Translations under genes and position numbers: made by a program | Source of the DNA: Azospirillum brasilense | GTDB taxonomy: Bacteria > Pseudomonadota > Alphaproteobacteria > Azospirillales > Azospirillaceae | Assembly: GCF_007827815.1 (NCBI RefSeq) | Contig: NZ_VITH01000002.1 | Span: 62,001-126,000 of the forward strand | Direction of reading: 5' to 3' | Length of the DNA stretch: 64,000 nt | The notes under the pieces: generated by a model | The model's input: the letters and a program-made list of their open reading frames with translations, nothing else | Told to the model about the DNA's origin: nothing | Database searches by the model: none | Part shown: in pieces, positions 7,391 through 17,700 of the stretch | Numbering within the stretch: the stretch's first letter is position 1 | How the letters are laid out: each line of letters opens with the position of its first letter

Positions 7391-8329
7391 TTAGTTCTTC
7401 TTGGGCTCTTCGGCCTTGGGCGCGGCCGGGGCCGGCTCTTCCTTCGGCATCGGCGAGCCGTCGAGCTGGAAGGTCTCGACCTTGGCGACCTTGCGCAGGT
7501 CATCGACGACGTTGGTCACGATGTCCTTGCTGAGCTGCTGCTCGAGCTGCGGCTTCACCTCGTCGAGGGACGGCTGCGGCTGGGTGCGCTTGTCCTCGAC
7601 CTTGATGATGTGCCAGCCGAACTGCGTCTTCACCGGCTCCTTGCTCACCTCGCCCTTCTTCATGGCGAAGGCGGCGTCGGCGAAGGGCTCGACCATCGTG
7701 TCCTTGGTGAAGTAACCGAGGTCGCCGCCCTGTTCGGCGGCCACCGGGTCCTTGGACTTCTCCTTGGCGAGCTTGGCGAAGTCGCCGCCCTTCTTGAGCT
7801 GGGCGATGATCGCCTTGGCCTCATCCTCCTTCTCGACGAGGATGTGGCTGGCCTTGACCTCTTCCTGGGCCGGGTTCTGCTTCAGGAAGGCCTGATAGGC
7901 CTCGTCCAGCTTGGCCGGGGTGATGCGCGACTGCACTTCCTTCTGGATGTAGGCGCGCTGCACCGCGCGCTCCTCGGCGCGCTTGATCTCGTCCTTGACC
8001 TCCGGCGTGCCGGCGAGGTTGGCCTTGTAGCCGGCCTCGGCCACCAGCTTGGAGTTCACGAGCTGCTCGATCACCGCCGGGTAGATCATCTCCAGCGGCA
8101 TCTGCTGCACCTGCGGCGGGAGCTGGGCAACCATGCGCTGGACGTCGGAGCGGTGGACCGCCTCGCCGTTGACGCGCGCCACCACCGGATCGGCGTCCGC
8201 CGTGGCGGGAGCGGCCGACGCCGCGGGGGCGGCCGGAGCGGCGGGAGCCGGAGTCTGGGCGTGTGCGGCCAGCGCGAGGCCGCAGGCGGCCATCGACAGC
8301 AGGGCGGCGCGGAACACTCGATTCACCAT
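7391..8329 (-). CDS. secreted parvulin-type peptidyl-prolyl cis-trans isomerase
   Basis: A 312-residue periplasmic foldase. The start is ATG at 8329, with GGAAGGAAAAG upstream. Residues 1-24 form a signal peptide (MVNRVFRAALLSMAACGLAL, then AAHA before the cleavage site). A Pro/Ala-rich linker (25-45) follows, then an SurA/PrsA-like N-terminal helical region (about 47-150). A PpiC rotamase domain covers about 159-248, opening with KASHILVEKEDEA and containing GGDLGYFTKDTMVEPF and FGWHIIKVEDKR. The tail is Pro/Glu/Lys-rich. It helps proline isomerisation and folding of exported proteins. It is divergent from secA, 405 bp away, a conserved alphaproteobacterial arrangement. Confidence 0.9.
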   Translation of the reverse strand: MVNRVFRAALLSMAACGLALAAHAQTPAPAAPAAPAASAAPATADADPVVARVNGEAVHRSDVQRMVAQLPPQVQQMPLEMIYPAVIEQLVNSKLVAEAGYKANLAGTPEVKDEIKRAEERAVQRAYIQKEVQSRITPAKLDEAYQAFLKQNPAQEEVKASHILVEKEDEAKAIIAQLKKGGDFAKLAKEKSKDPVAAEQGGDLGYFTKDTMVEPFADAAFAMKKGEVSKEPVKTQFGWHIIKVEDKRTQPQPSLDEVKPQLEQQLSKDIVTNVVDDLRKVAKVETFQLDGSPMPKEEPAPAAPKAEEPKKN

Positions 8330-8657
8330 GGAGTCTTTTCCTTCCGGCGGATGTGTCTTGTCACGGTCAATGGCATGACAGAACGTCTTATGATTGGCGG
8401 CGGCCGTTGATTTGGTGGCGGCTGTGCGGACGATCCGGCCCCGCGCCCGAATCCGCGGGGGATTAAGCATGGGTTCGCGGCGCGGGGCAAGCGGTCGTGA
8501 TGCACGGCCATGCCGCCTTGCTTCCATCCTGTTCAAGGCGATATGGCGGCGGAACGGTGGTGCTTCCAGGGCGCGCCGCACGCCGTTCCACACCCCATGC
8601 GGAGCCCGCACCCCCGCGATGCGCGCGGCAAAGGGCCGGGCAAAGGGGCGGGTCTCG
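8330..8657. other. parvulin-secA divergent intergenic region
   Basis: The roughly 400-bp divergent gap contains no credible gene. A short G+C-rich inverted repeat (CCCCGCG...CGCGGGG, near 8440-8462) is visible. The secA promoter lies at the right end; the parvulin promoter is not clearly recognisable. Confidence 0.4.
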
Positions 8658-8686
8658 TTGACAGAAACTTGCTTCGGGCCTATGTG
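8658..8686 (+). promoter_or_regulatory. sigma70-type promoter of secA
   Basis: A perfect -35 TTGACA (8658-8663) is followed after 17 nt by TATGTG (8681-8686). Transcription would begin near 8693, leaving a roughly 42-nt leader before the secA ATG. Confidence 0.65.
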
Positions 8687-8734
8687 AGACCGGTCAAAAA
8701 GCCGGCTTCACGACGTTCCACCCCCGAGGTTTTC

Positions 8735-11485
<2,751 letters not shown>

Positions 11486-11523
11486 GCGCCGCCGCGCAGA
11501 ACGCCGTCAGGAACATTCCGGGG

Positions 11524-11558
11524 GGGGCTGGGCCGCAGGGTCCGGCCCCTTTCCTTTT
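11524..11558 (+). terminator. rho-independent terminator after secA
   Basis: GGGGCTGGGCC pairs with GGTCCGGCCCC across a short loop, with one wobble and one mismatch. It is followed by TTTCCTTTT. It lies 38 nt after the secA stop. Confidence 0.7.
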
Positions 11559-11620
11559 GCGGCCCTGGAAACTTCGGCTGGGCTGTGGCGTTCTTCCGGT
11601 CAACAAGCGGGAGCGCAGCC

Positions 11621-12067
11621 ATGTTGCAGGAATTCAAGACCTTCATCAGCCGCGGCAACGTCGTGGAACTGGCCGTCGGCATCATCATCGGCGCGGCCTT
11701 CACCGGCATCGTCAACTCGCTGGTCAAGGACATGCTGATGCCGCCCATCGGCTGGGTCATGGGCGGGATCGACTTCTCCAACTACTTCCTGAACCTGTCC
11801 GGCGGCCATTACGAGAGCCTCGCCGCGGCGGAGGCGGCGGGGGCGGCGACCATCAACTACGGCCGCTTCATCAACGCGCTCATCAACTTCTTCATCGTCG
11901 CGGGGGCGCTGTTCCTCATCGTGCGGCAGGTCAACCGCCTGCATTTCCTGCATGATTCCAAGCCGAAGGCGCCGCCCCGCCAGGAGGTTCTGCTGGAGGA
12001 GATCCGCGATGCGCTGCGCGCACGGCAGGCACCCGCCCCGGGGGACACGACTCGACCGGGGGCGTGA
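11621..12067 (+). CDS. mscL: large-conductance mechanosensitive channel MscL
   Basis: A 148-residue homopentameric inner-membrane channel that opens under high membrane tension to release solutes during hypo-osmotic shock. The N-terminal [20 protein letters not shown] leads into the pore-lining TM1 ([15 protein letters not shown], then [10 protein letters not shown]). TM2 is at about 85-105 ([20 protein letters not shown]), followed by the charged C-terminal bundle ([12 protein letters not shown]). A periplasmic loop slightly longer than in E. coli joins them. The start ATG has GGGAG about 9 nt upstream. It lies between secA and the DEAD-box gene, each with its own transcription signals. Confidence 0.95.
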   Translation: MLQEFKTFISRGNVVELAVGIIIGAAFTGIVNSLVKDMLMPPIGWVMGGIDFSNYFLNLSGGHYESLAAAEAAGAATINYGRFINALINFFIVAGALFLIVRQVNRLHFLHDSKPKAPPRQEVLLEEIRDALRARQAPAPGDTTRPGA

Positions 12068-12077
12068 AAGAATCTTC

Positions 12078-12106
12078 TTGGATTGTGCAGCGCAACCCAT
12101 TATGTA
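12078..12106 (+). promoter_or_regulatory. sigma70-type promoter of the DEAD-box helicase
   Basis: TTGGAT (12078-12083) and TATGTA (12101-12106) are 17 nt apart. If used, the transcript would start near 12113 and carry an untranslated leader of roughly 200 nt before the helicase start. Confidence 0.45.
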
Positions 12107-12130
12107 AGGCGTCTTGATCGCTGGAGGCTC

Positions 12131-12154
12131 GCGCGTCTCTTGAGCGAGACGCGC
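12131..12154 (+). repeat. perfect 9-bp hairpin in the helicase leader
   Basis: GCGCGTCTC and GAGACGCGC pair exactly around TTGAGC and are followed by TTTGAT. It could be a weak terminator for mscL or a structural element of the helicase mRNA leader. The weak T-run and the promoter just upstream favour a leader element. Confidence 0.6.
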
Positions 12155-12320
12155 TTTGATATTTCGGGATGGCCTTCCTTGGGACCCGGCCACCCGTAGC
12201 TTCGGACAGACGCCTCTCCCTCTTCCGACCTCCTCCCGGCGAAAACGCCGGCGTTCCACCGCTCACCATCCTGGTGCGGCGGCCGTGCGCCGTCTTGGTC
12301 CTGAGGAAAGGTTACCCTAC

Positions 12321-13862
12321 TTGTCGTCCATCGAAATGACCGCCGCTGACGCCCTCGTTGTCGAGACCGTTGCCACCGAGGCCTCTGTCACCGAGACCGC
12401 CGTCGCCGACGCAACCGTGACCGACACCACCGACACCGTTACCCCCAACGCTTTCGCCGGGCTGGGCGTCCACCCGCTCGTCGTGAAGGCGCTGGAAGCG
12501 TTCGAGTACAACACCCCGACCCCGGTCCAGGCCGAGGCGATCCCGCCGGCCCTGGAAGGCCGCGACATCCTGGCGACCGCCGAGACGGGCACCGGCAAGA
12601 CCGCCGCCTTCATGCTGCCGGCGCTGACCCGCACCGTCGACCTGCCGCGCCTCGGCGTGGCCGCCCCGCGCGTGCTGGTGCTGGCCCCGACCCGCGAGCT
12701 GGCCAAGCAGGTCACCGACGCCGCCCGCAAATACGCCAAGTTCATGAAGTACAACATCGTGGACGTGGTCGGCGGCATGCCCTACCGCGACCAGCTCCGT
12801 CTGCTGTCGCGGGCGGTGGATGTGATGGTGGCCACGCCGGGCCGTCTGCTCGACCACGTGTCGCGCAACCGCATCGACCTCAGCGCCGTCGAGGTGCTGA
12901 TCCTGGACGAGGCGGACCGCATGCTCGACATGGGCTTCCTGGACGATGTGGAAACCATCGCCAAGTGCTGCCCGGACACCCGCCAGACGCTGCTGTTCAC
13001 CGCCACGCTGGACCGCCGCATGGCCCAGCTCGCCGGCAACCTGCTGCGCAACCCGGTGCGCGTCGCCGTGGAAAGCGCCACCACCTCGGTGAACGTCGAG
13101 CAGCGCCTGCACCATGCCGACGACATGGACCATAAGCGCCGCCTGCTGAAGCACTTCGCGGACCTGCCCGAGGTCGGCAAGGCGATCATCTTCGCCGCCA
13201 CCAAGCGCGACGCCGATGCGCTGGCCGAGGAGCTGAGCGACGCCGGCCACGCCGCCGCCGCCCTGCACGGCGACATGGACCAGTTCAAGCGCAACCGCAC
13301 GCTCCAGCGCCTGCGCACCGGCCAGGTCCGCCTGCTGGTGGCGACCGACGTGGCGGCGCGCGGCATCGACGTGCGCGACATCACCCACGTCATCAACTTC
13401 GACCTGCCGCGTTCGGCGGAGGACTATGTCCACCGCATCGGCCGCACGGGCCGTGCGGGCGCCTCGGGCGTGGCGATCTCCTTCGCCGCCCGCGCCGACC
13501 GCGACGCCCTGTTCCGCATCGAGCGCTACACCGGCACCCGCCTCGACATCCACGTCGTTCCGGGTCTGGAGCCGCAGCGTCCGTTCCAGACCGGCGGCGG
13601 CGGTCGTCCGACGGGGCGTCCGGGTGGTCGTCCGGGCGGTGGCAACGGCGGCGGCTACAACAAGAAGCCTTGGGTGCGCAACGCCAACGGCGGTGCCGAG
13701 GGCGGCAAGCCGAACGGCGCCCCGGGTGGCCGTCCGCAGGGCCGTCCGATGAACCGCAACGAGCATGGTGGCCGCAGCGACCATGCCCGCAACGAGCACG
13801 GCGGTCACGCCCGCCGCGACTCCCAGGGCGGCAAGCCGGCGCACCGGGCGTCCAAGTGGTAA
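12321..13862 (+). CDS. DEAD-box ATP-dependent RNA helicase (RhlE/CsdA group)
   Basis: A 513-residue RNA helicase for ribosome assembly, RNA decay or cold adaptation. The motifs are all present: Q motif with TPTPVQAEAIPPAL, Walker A AETGTGKT, PTRELAKQ, DEAD, FTAT (SAT variant), VATDVAARGID and HRIGRTGRAG. The C-terminus is Gly/Arg/Asn-rich and disordered (GGGGRPTGRPGGRPGGGNGG), probably an RNA-binding tail. The TTG at 12321 is preferred because GAGGAAAGG lies 9 nt upstream; the ATG at 12336 would leave it 24 nt away. The Thr/Val-rich start (TVATEASVTETAVADATVTD) is an unusual acidic lead-in. A strong terminator follows. Confidence 0.92.
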   Translation: MSSIEMTAADALVVETVATEASVTETAVADATVTDTTDTVTPNAFAGLGVHPLVVKALEAFEYNTPTPVQAEAIPPALEGRDILATAETGTGKTAAFMLPALTRTVDLPRLGVAAPRVLVLAPTRELAKQVTDAARKYAKFMKYNIVDVVGGMPYRDQLRLLSRAVDVMVATPGRLLDHVSRNRIDLSAVEVLILDEADRMLDMGFLDDVETIAKCCPDTRQTLLFTATLDRRMAQLAGNLLRNPVRVAVESATTSVNVEQRLHHADDMDHKRRLLKHFADLPEVGKAIIFAATKRDADALAEELSDAGHAAAALHGDMDQFKRNRTLQRLRTGQVRLLVATDVAARGIDVRDITHVINFDLPRSAEDYVHRIGRTGRAGASGVAISFAARADRDALFRIERYTGTRLDIHVVPGLEPQRPFQTGGGGRPTGRPGGRPGGGNGGGYNKKPWVRNANGGAEGGKPNGAPGGRPQGRPMNRNEHGGRSDHARNEHGGHARRDSQGGKPAHRASKW

Positions 13863-13882
13863 CAGCGGTTCCCCGCTGACAT

Positions 13883-13919
13883 AAAAAAAGGCGCGGTCCT
13901 TCGGGTCCGTGCCTTTTTT
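13883..13919. terminator. rho-independent terminator after the DEAD-box helicase
   Basis: AAAAAAAGGCGCGGTCC and GGTCCGTGCCTTTTTT form a G+C-rich stem around TTCG, with an A-run on one side and a T-run on the other. It works as a terminator in both directions and separates the helicase from the convergent three-TM gene. Confidence 0.85.
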
Positions 13920-13935
13920 GTGCCTTGAGTGGACC

Positions 13936-13957
13936 AAAGCGAATTTTCATTCGCTTT
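13936..13957. repeat. palindrome AAAGCGAAT-TTTC-ATTCGCTTT
   Basis: A perfect 9-bp inverted repeat around TTTC. Its core (AAAGCGAAT) resembles the second palindrome at 14028-14047 and recurs as a half-site after the actP stop near 26083. Confidence 0.7.
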
Positions 13958-14027
13958 AGATTCATATGGCCTCATTCGCCGGCCGGGCTTCGGCCGCAGA
14001 TGCAGCCGTGACCGCCGTCGCGGTCCG

Positions 14028-14047
14028 AAGCGGATTGCAATCCGCTT
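14028..14047. repeat. perfect 20-bp palindrome AAGCGGATTG-CAATCCGCTT
   Basis: An exact loopless palindrome six bases past the stop of the three-TM protein gene on the minus strand. No T-run follows, so it does not look like a normal terminator. It may be a dispersed repeat or a protein-binding site. Confidence 0.7.
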
Positions 14048-14053
14048 TAAGCG

Positions 14054-14884
14054 CTATTTCTTGGCTTCGTACATCGGGTCATCTTTTTTCTCGGTTGCCG
14101 GCGCGGTTGGTGGCGTGGTCCTCATTGACTCGGCGGACTTGCGCAACTCCTCAGAAACGGTGCTGCCCTTGTTTATGATTGTTTCGGCAATGAAATAAGA
14201 GCGGAGAAGCTCTTTTTCGTATTTCTTGTGCTCGGCTCCGGAAAGCTTGTATTCATTGAGGCGCGTGTTGACCAGTACCCAGGCATCGTGGAAGCGTGTG
14301 TAGGCTTCGGACGGCTGGTTCAACGTGATCAAACCGGCAATGACGGCGGAAAGCCAGGCCAGGGCTCCATTGAAGCGCTCCGATTTTGGAAAGAGCTTTG
14401 ATCCGCTTGCCACCAATGTTGTCACCACCAGCGATATAACGGATAGGGTGTATGACAGTTTCTGGGATCTCGACATGTAATAGTCCCAGATGTTGAGGTG
14501 GCATTGGATGACATGGATGAGATTGGGATTGAAATTTTCTCTGCTATAATTTTCCTTTTCCATACGCCCCTGAATTTCATTGACCGTTTCGCACGTCCAT
14601 TCGTGGCGATCGACGAAGAACTCGACGGTCCACTGGAGAAGTGGATTGGCCCGGTAAAGGTGGCTGTCGTAAAAGGTCCGATCGCGCTTGATGTCCTCCG
14701 CATAATCGGACGGCTTTGGCGTGAAGAACAGCAATGGGCCCAGCAAGAAGGCGGAAAGAAGGAGGACGATCCAGAAGGCAGCGCCCCACCGTGCCCAAAA
14801 GGATCGTTCCGGTTCCGGTGCGCGAGGCGGCTCCGGTCCGGTGGGTGGAGGAACGGCGGTGCCCTGGGTATCCGCGATCGTCAT
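14054..14884 (-). CDS. three-TM membrane protein resembling DUF4231/SLATT proteins
   Basis: A 276-residue protein whose function I do not recognise. A Pro/Glu-rich N-terminus (1-28) precedes TM1 at about 33-54. A hydrophilic stretch (55-138) contains FFVDRHEWTCETV and a Cys/His-bearing IQCHLNIWDYY. A tight TM pair follows at about 141-162 and 172-189, then a charged helix (RLNEYKLSGAEHKKYEKELL). The close TM pair followed by a cytosolic helix resembles the 2TM DUF4231/SLATT effector domains linked to nucleotide-sensing defence systems; this is similarity of layout, not a proven match. Codon use is distinctly A+T-richer than its neighbours, suggesting acquisition. GGGAG precedes the ATG. No sensor or nucleotidyltransferase partner lies beside it. 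Confidence 0.7.
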   Translation of the reverse strand: MTIADTQGTAVPPPTGPEPPRAPEPERSFWARWGAAFWIVLLLSAFLLGPLLFFTPKPSDYAEDIKRDRTFYDSHLYRANPLLQWTVEFFVDRHEWTCETVNEIQGRMEKENYSRENFNPNLIHVIQCHLNIWDYYMSRSQKLSYTLSVISLVVTTLVASGSKLFPKSERFNGALAWLSAVIAGLITLNQPSEAYTRFHDAWVLVNTRLNEYKLSGAEHKKYEKELLRSYFIAETIINKGSTVSEELRKSAESMRTTPPTAPATEKKDDPMYEAKK

Positions 14885-15082
14885 GACCCGCTCCCTGATG
14901 CCGTTGAAGGACAGAGAAGCCGCACGCGCCTGCTGTTGACGGGTGTGAAGTCTTCAGGCCTATGCGTCGGAAGTGATCTTTGCGCGGGATCAATCGGCAA
15001 TCAAGAGAGTGAATTCTTTCTTTTTCTCTTCATGCGACTGTGTGCGGGCGTGCTTTGGCGTTCGATCTGCCGACAGGCGTCC

Positions 15083-16090
15083 TCAGGGGCCGGCCACCGC
15101 CCACAGCAGCAGCGCCACCAGCAGCGCCAGGATCAACCCGGCCACGGCGTAGACCGCCAGCGCCCGCCCGATGTCGGCGGTGGTGGCCCGCGCGCGGCCC
15201 TCGCCGATCCAGGGTTCGGTGATGACCACGCCGCCATCGCGGTGCGGCCCGCCCAGCGCCAGCCCCAGCGCGCCGGCCATGGCGGCGGTCGGCCAGCCCA
15301 TGTTGAGCGAGGCCGCCTTGCCGCCGTCCCGCATCATCGTGCGGAAGGCGCCGCCGGCCTTCGCTCCGGCAAAGGGCGCGGCCAGCGCCAGGAGAACCGC
15401 CGCCAGCCGCGCCGGGATGGCGTTCAGCGCGTCGTCCAGCCGCGCCGCGGTCTGGCCGAAGCGTGCGTGCCGCACACCGGCGTGGCCCAGCGCGGTGTCG
15501 GCGCCGTCGACCACCGCCCAGACCAGCAGGCCGGGCACGCCAAGCAGCGCGTAGCCGAAGACCGGCGCCACCAGCTTGCGGGCGAAGCCCTTGGCGGCGG
15601 CCTCGATGGCGGCGCGGGCGATGCCGTGCTCGTCCAAGCTGAAGGCGTGGCGGCGGGTGAGGGGGGCGACGGCCTCCCGCGCCGGGGCGACGCCGCCCTT
15701 GTCCAGGGCGCGGCGCACCGCGCGCACTCGCGCCCAGGCGCTGCGCCCGCGCAGGGTGGCGAGGATCACCGCCAGTTCCAGCAGCCAGCCGCGGCTCTGC
15801 GCGCCGATCCGCTCGACGATCAGGCCGACGGCGACGGCGACCAGCACGAGCGCCAGCACGACCAACGCGCCGCGCAGCAGGCGGGCGGTCTTGCCGCGCT
15901 CCACCCGGTTCAGCCGCCGGTCGGCCCAGGCGCAGACGCGCTGCGCCAGCGCCGCCGGGTCGGGCAGGACGCGCCCGATCCAGTCGCCGACGGCGGCGTC
16001 GATGGCCAGGGCCAGCAGCAGCAGGAACAGCGGCCCCGGACCGTTCAGGGGGGCGGCGCCGAGGAGGGCGGTGAGCGGCGCGTCGCCCAT
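15083..16090 (-). CDS. cobD: adenosylcobinamide-phosphate synthase CobD/CbiB
   Basis: A 335-residue integral membrane enzyme that attaches aminopropanol (or its phosphate) to adenosylcobyric acid in cobalamin synthesis. Signatures are LALAIDAAVGD near the N-terminus, the central VDGADTALG and the conserved FRTMMRDGGKAASLNMGWPTAAMAG split by a soluble loop. At least four hydrophobic segments are visible, ending with LAVYAVAGLILALLVALLLW. It begins 7 nt after the ankyrin gene on the same strand with GAGG in front, so the two are co-transcribed. No other cobalamin gene is in the window; the pathway must be encoded elsewhere. Confidence 0.88.
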   Translation of the reverse strand: MGDAPLTALLGAAPLNGPGPLFLLLLALAIDAAVGDWIGRVLPDPAALAQRVCAWADRRLNRVERGKTARLLRGALVVLALVLVAVAVGLIVERIGAQSRGWLLELAVILATLRGRSAWARVRAVRRALDKGGVAPAREAVAPLTRRHAFSLDEHGIARAAIEAAAKGFARKLVAPVFGYALLGVPGLLVWAVVDGADTALGHAGVRHARFGQTAARLDDALNAIPARLAAVLLALAAPFAGAKAGGAFRTMMRDGGKAASLNMGWPTAAMAGALGLALGGPHRDGGVVITEPWIGEGRARATTADIGRALAVYAVAGLILALLVALLLWAVAGP

Positions 16091-16097
16091 GGCGGCC

Positions 16098-16661
16098 TCA
16101 GCGCGCGCCGGCTTGGCGCAGCAGGTTCGCCACGCGGGCGTTGCGGCTGTCCTGCGCCCAGCTCAGCGTCGTGCGGCCGGTGAAATCGGTGCGGTCGGCC
16201 TGTGCCCCGGCCTTCAGCAGCCGCTCCACCAGATCGACCCGGCCGAAGCGCGCCGCGGTCATCAGCGGAGTGATGCCCTGGCGGTTGTCCTGGTCGACCT
16301 TGGCGCCCTTGGCCAGCAGAAGGTCCACCGCCTCCGGCGTGTCGGCTTCCACCGCGTAGTGCAGCGGGGTGTTGCCGGCCTTGTCGGCGCGGTTGGGGTT
16401 GGCTCCGCCGTCCAGCAGCAGACGCACCAGTTCGGGATGGCCATTGCCGATGGCCACCAGCAGGACGGGGCGCCCGTTGGAATCGACCTGATTCGGGTTC
16501 TCCCCCTTCAGCAGCAGCAGCCGCAGCGCGCTGACGTCGTTGGACGTCACCGCCTTGACCATGGAGGGACCTTCCAGAAGGTTGATCTGGGCCAGGGCCG
16601 GCGCTGCGACGGGGGCGGTCAGGCCGAGGGCCAGCAGGCTGAGCATCAGCAACCGTTTCAT
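16098..16661 (-). CDS. exported ankyrin-repeat protein
   Basis: A 187-residue protein with a signal peptide (MKRLLMLSLLALGLTAPVAA, then PALA before the cleavage site), so probably periplasmic. Residues about 30-180 hold four ankyrin repeats recognisable by the G-x-TPLHYA(V/A) and LLLxxGAxxxxxD patterns: DSNGRPVLLVAIGNGHPELV, DKAGNTPLHYAVEADTPEAV, NRQGITPLMTAARFGRVDLV and DFTGRTTLSWAQDSRNARVA. Ankyrin repeats bind proteins; the partner is unknown. AAGGACG precedes the ATG. It is the upstream gene of the cobD pair and has the small CydP-like gene divergent to it. Confidence 0.85.
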   Translation of the reverse strand: MKRLLMLSLLALGLTAPVAAPALAQINLLEGPSMVKAVTSNDVSALRLLLLKGENPNQVDSNGRPVLLVAIGNGHPELVRLLLDGGANPNRADKAGNTPLHYAVEADTPEAVDLLLAKGAKVDQDNRQGITPLMTAARFGRVDLVERLLKAGAQADRTDFTGRTTLSWAQDSRNARVANLLRQAGAR

Positions 16662-16757
16662 GGCGCGTCCTTTTGTGCGATCCGTGTGAGTGTGATCCGT
16701 CTTTCGGCCGGGGATACTATCCAGTTTGGCCCGGTTTGGCGACGGCGACCCGCTGCA

Positions 16758-16916
16758 ATGGAGCCGCCCATGGTTCGCAACCCGCTCGCCCGCCACATCG
16801 CCCTGTTTCTGGCGGTGAAGGCCGCGCTGATCGCGCTGGGGCTGTGGTGGTTCCTCGGCACCATGCCGGAGCCGCGCGGCGTGGTGACTCCGCCCGCCGC
16901 CGCGGGAAAGCCCTGA
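16758..16916 (+). CDS. small single-TM protein resembling cytochrome oxidase small subunit CydP
   Basis: A 52-residue protein (48 if the second ATG at 16770 is used). The sequence NPLARHIALFLAVKAALIAL then GLWWFLGTMP has the layout of CydP-like small cytochrome-oxidase proteins: a basic N-terminus, one Leu/Ala-rich helix with a central Lys, a Trp pair and a short periplasmic tail. The match is judged by eye on a very short sequence, so only moderate trust is warranted. It lies upstream of a stress-type protein and close to a TauE/SafE gene with an FNR-like site, which would fit a respiratory context. No cytochrome bd genes are in the window. Confidence 0.5.
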   Translation: MEPPMVRNPLARHIALFLAVKAALIALGLWWFLGTMPEPRGVVTPPAAAGKP

Positions 16917-16999
16917 CGCCGCCCGGTGTCCCGGCGGGAACCTCCGCTCCGCGCCCATGGTTGAAGCTCAACCGGGAAGCGCAACAGGGGAAGACCGCC

Positions 17000-17605
17000 A
17001 TGACCTTCGAAAGTGATGCGAACGCGAACCGCTCCGCCGGCCATCTGCGCGGCGCCGTGCGCGAGGCCGTGGGCATCTTCGCCAGCCGTGACGCCCTGCA
17101 GAAGGCCGTGGACGAGCTGACCCTGGCCGGCTTCCAGCGCCATGAGCTGAGCGTGCTCGCCAACGACCAGACCATCCGCGATCATCTCGGCCATGTGCCG
17201 CAGCGGGCGGAGGACATCGCCCACGATCCCGACGCGCCGCGCCAGTCCTACGTCTCGCCGGAGGATGTCGGCAGCGTGAAGGGTGTGGCGGTCGGATTCC
17301 CCGCCTATGTCGGGGCGATCCTGGCGACCGGCGCCGTCCTGGCGACCGGCGGCACGGCCCTGGCCGCGGCGGCCGCAGCGGCGGCGGCGGGCGTGGGCGG
17401 CGGCGCCATGGGCTCGGTCATGTCGAACTGGCTGACCGACAAGCGCAACGAGCCGATGCTCCAGCACCTCGACAAGGGCGGCATCCTGCTGTGGGTCAAT
17501 CTGGCCGACGCCGGGCGCGAGCAGCAGGCGCTGGAGATCATGAACCGGCACGCCGCCCAGCCGGTGGAGGTGCACGAGGTGGCGCAGTCCGGCTCCGAGA
17601 CCTGA
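17000..17605 (+). CDS. general-stress-type protein with central hydrophobic Ala/Gly segment
   Basis: A 201-residue protein. The N-terminal domain (AVGIFASRDALQKAVDELTL, then AGFQRHELSVLA) is the fold seen in general stress protein 17M / YflT-like proteins, where a residue pair is scanned against alternating strands and helices. A long Ala/Gly-rich hydrophobic stretch (VGAILATGAVLATGGTALAA onwards, about 110-145) resembles a glycine-zipper membrane segment. The C-terminus returns to a ferredoxin-like half (GGILLWVNLADAGREQQALE). AGGGGAAGA precedes the ATG. Function is unknown; such proteins are often stress induced. Confidence 0.6.
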   Translation: MTFESDANANRSAGHLRGAVREAVGIFASRDALQKAVDELTLAGFQRHELSVLANDQTIRDHLGHVPQRAEDIAHDPDAPRQSYVSPEDVGSVKGVAVGFPAYVGAILATGAVLATGGTALAAAAAAAAAGVGGGAMGSVMSNWLTDKRNEPMLQHLDKGGILLWVNLADAGREQQALEIMNRHAAQPVEVHEVAQSGSET

Positions 17606-17630
17606 ACCCCGAAGGCCCGGCTGGCGCCCG

Positions 17631-17672
17631 TTGACCCAGGTCATGGCCTTCGTGGCGGGCTTCCCCTATACA
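17631..17672 (+). promoter_or_regulatory. candidate FNR/FixK-type site with -10 box before the TauE/SafE gene
   Basis: TTGACCCAGGTCAT (17631-17644) matches the TTGAY-N4-RTCAA box at all positions but the last. TATACA (17667-17672) follows. With a start near 17679 the box would be centred at -41.5, the standard class II activator position. The predicted leader to the TTG start is about 22 nt. It is judged by eye; no weight-matrix scan was done. Confidence 0.5.
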
Positions 17673-17700
17673 CGGGCGGTCTTCCAACCGGAGGTCCGCC

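Noticed and set aside
12312-13937. 541-codon minus-strand frame across the DEAD-box helicase
   Set aside because: Antisense shadow; all helicase motifs are on the plus strand.
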